DNA of 64,000 nucleotides from Spirochaeta cellobiosiphila DSM 17781 (GTDB lineage Bacteria; Spirochaetota; Spirochaetia; DSM-17781). Below, in pieces: positions 62,953-64,000 of this stretch; position 1 is the stretch's first letter; the number at the start of each line of letters is the position of its first letter. The DNA is taken from the NCBI RefSeq assembly GCF_000426705.1, contig NZ_AUFW01000019.1:1-64000 (forward strand), given 5' to 3'. Position numbers and translations under genes: made by a program. The notes beneath the pieces were generated by a model. The model ran no database searches. It saw nothing but the letters and a program-made list of their open reading frames with translations, and was not told the DNA's origin.

Positions 62953-63726
62953 TCAAAATACCTTTAGAGATTGGAAAGACAAAAATTTTACAGTCTCTTC
63001 TACTTCCCTATAAAACACCTGAATCATATTTCTTTTTGATTCTCTAAATGAGATTAATAATTCATCGATTAAATATATACGGAAATCATAATAATCACTG
63101 TGTCTTGAATCAATGCTTTTTAATAGAAAAAGGATTTCTAGCATTCTATATAATTTTGATCTTAGGGAATAATTACTCATTTCTAATGTTTTAGATATTA
63201 TTTTAGAATCCTGTATCTCCTCTACAGATTCAAAGATAAAATAATTACCACGTTTAACATATTCATCATCTGTTCTGTTATATATATGTATTTGTCCTAG
63301 AGTTCTTTCTTCCTGGATATATGTGATGGAACCATCTTGTTTGACAAATATCCTATCAATGGACAAGTCTAGTGGTAATTGGATTCTGGGTTCCAGATAA
63401 TAGTTGTCTTTATTTATAAGATAACCTTCATTATCTATATGTAATGCTCCATCACGGGAATAAAGAAAATGAGTTGAATTTGAATCAGAATAACAAAAAA
63501 AGCCATTTCCATTTATAGCACAATCCAATGCTACTCCTGTGTAACGTAAAGTAGCTTGTAGATCTATATCAGCAAAGTTATCCTTGTAACCATTTTCAGA
63601 AATAAAAGATAAATCTTCCACATGTAATTGGTATTCATGCTGATATTTTGATATTTCATTTTTGTTACACCCTATAACTAAAAGAAGAAAAAGAGGTGAT
63701 GCTATAATCCACACAACTTGTTTCAA
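62953..63726 (-). CDS. FlgF/FlgG-like domain lipoprotein
   Basis: A 257-residue protein. The start chosen is TTG 63726, because GGGAGA lies six bases upstream and a clean lipoprotein signal results (KQVVWIIASPLFLLLVIGC); an in-frame ATG at 63801 is far upstream. The mature protein matches flagellar rod proteins FlgF/FlgG: TGVALDCAINGNGFFCYSDS, LYSRDGALHIDNEGYLINKD, EPRIQLPLDLS, LGQIHIYN, and near the end SKTLEMSNYSLRSKL. The final 60 residues are different and helical. It is anchored by lipid, unlike rod proteins, which are secreted by the flagellar system. Confidence 0.75.
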   Translation of the reverse strand: MKQVVWIIASPLFLLLVIGCNKNEISKYQHEYQLHVEDLSFISENGYKDNFADIDLQATLRYTGVALDCAINGNGFFCYSDSNSTHFLYSRDGALHIDNEGYLINKDNYYLEPRIQLPLDLSIDRIFVKQDGSITYIQEERTLGQIHIYNRTDDEYVKRGNYFIFESVEEIQDSKIISKTLEMSNYSLRSKLYRMLEILFLLKSIDSRHSDYYDFRIYLIDELLISFRESKRNMIQVFYREVEETVKFLSFQSLKVF

Positions 63727-63801
63727 ATGTGATCTCCCAATGAAATAAAAACTTTTACAAATATTGGTAATATTCTTAAGACTGGAGTACAGTGAAAACA
63801 T

Positions 63802-64000
63802 ATCTCTTGTTAGACAATTTTCTGTTGAGGAGAAAAGAATTGAAGAACCTTCTCCATTTTTACTGTTCCAATCATGTTCTTTTTACATGTCTCACGTTTC
63901 CTTTAAAACTCCTGATATCATCCCTAATATTATTTGGTAATTTGTATCAACTGGGTTGTCCCCATTAAGTTCTATAGTACTACATGATAAATCTTCTAAC
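63802..64000. other. Right edge, no gene recognised
   Basis: About 200 AT-rich bases ahead of the minus-strand FlgG-like gene. No ORF, repeat or strong hairpin is visible before the window ends. Confidence 0.4.

Noticed and set aside
1-64000. Genome-wide recoding of UGA to Trp
   Set aside because: Intact genes (for example those ending at 5161, 23483 and 25182) use TGA as their stop and conserved genes use TGG for Trp, so the standard code applies.

Overview
The window looks like a chromosomal segment of an AT-rich, probably free-living spirochaete. The best taxonomic signal is a six-gene mevalonate operon (37192-43386, minus strand) in the order HMG-CoA synthase, type 2 IPP isomerase, HMG-CoA reductase, MvaD, phosphomevalonate kinase, mevalonate kinase; from memory this is the Borrelia order. 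CheW, CheY, a STAS protein, a PilZ protein, an HDOD protein, many lipoproteins and a FlgF/FlgG-like lipoprotein fit a motile spirochaete. The genus cannot be named from this sequence alone.

Bases 1-20 kb are an accessory zone with at least six broken transposase or integrase pieces (IS3, IS4, IS1182 types, a tyrosine recombinase). Between them are small proteins of the kinds often seen as immunity genes in polymorphic-toxin neighbourhoods: a DUF1963-like protein, HEAT and ankyrin proteins, and three tandem Imm11-like paralogues in one overlapping operon. There is also a Vps62-like protein with an aerolysin-like C-terminal half. Several reading frames here are broken; the nonsense codons in three otherwise open frames are all TGA. 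One GNAT gene is flanked by integron-attC-like core sites. RsgA with its RNHCP neighbour (18.5-20 kb) is an island of core function.

Bases 20-32 kb carry plus-strand accessory genes: lipoproteins, a P-loop kinase, GNAT, a B1-type metallo-beta-lactamase-like lipoprotein with Gly at the position of zinc ligand His116, a second MBL-fold hydrolase, a DUF4386 protein, a Crp/Fnr regulator, an internally deleted epimerase and a cupin. A divergent SatD/DUF3307-like pair and a large PAP2 phosphatase-like lipoprotein follow.

Bases 32-64 kb are mostly core functions: a GHKL-HDOD signalling protein, a TSUP transporter with an LDH/MDH-family dehydrogenase, an adenine methyltransferase joined to the mevalonate operon, GcvH, a PilZ protein, the sulfate ABC transporter (substrate protein, CysT, CysW, CysA), RecQ, a HAD phosphatase, TrpS, STAS, CheW, an NlpC/P60 lipoprotein, the anaerobic ribonucleotide reductase cluster (NrdR, NrdD, a separate glycyl-radical/redoxin protein, NrdG), CheY, aconitase, GNAT, a GH5-HEAT lipoprotein and the FlgG-like lipoprotein.

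The most striking observation is the class III ribonucleotide reductase. A single in-frame TAA separates the NrdD body from its glycyl-radical finger, and that finger lies in a 145-residue protein whose second half is a CPNC redoxin domain. Radical site and probable reductant are thus on one small subunit. No tRNA, rRNA or CRISPR array was found.
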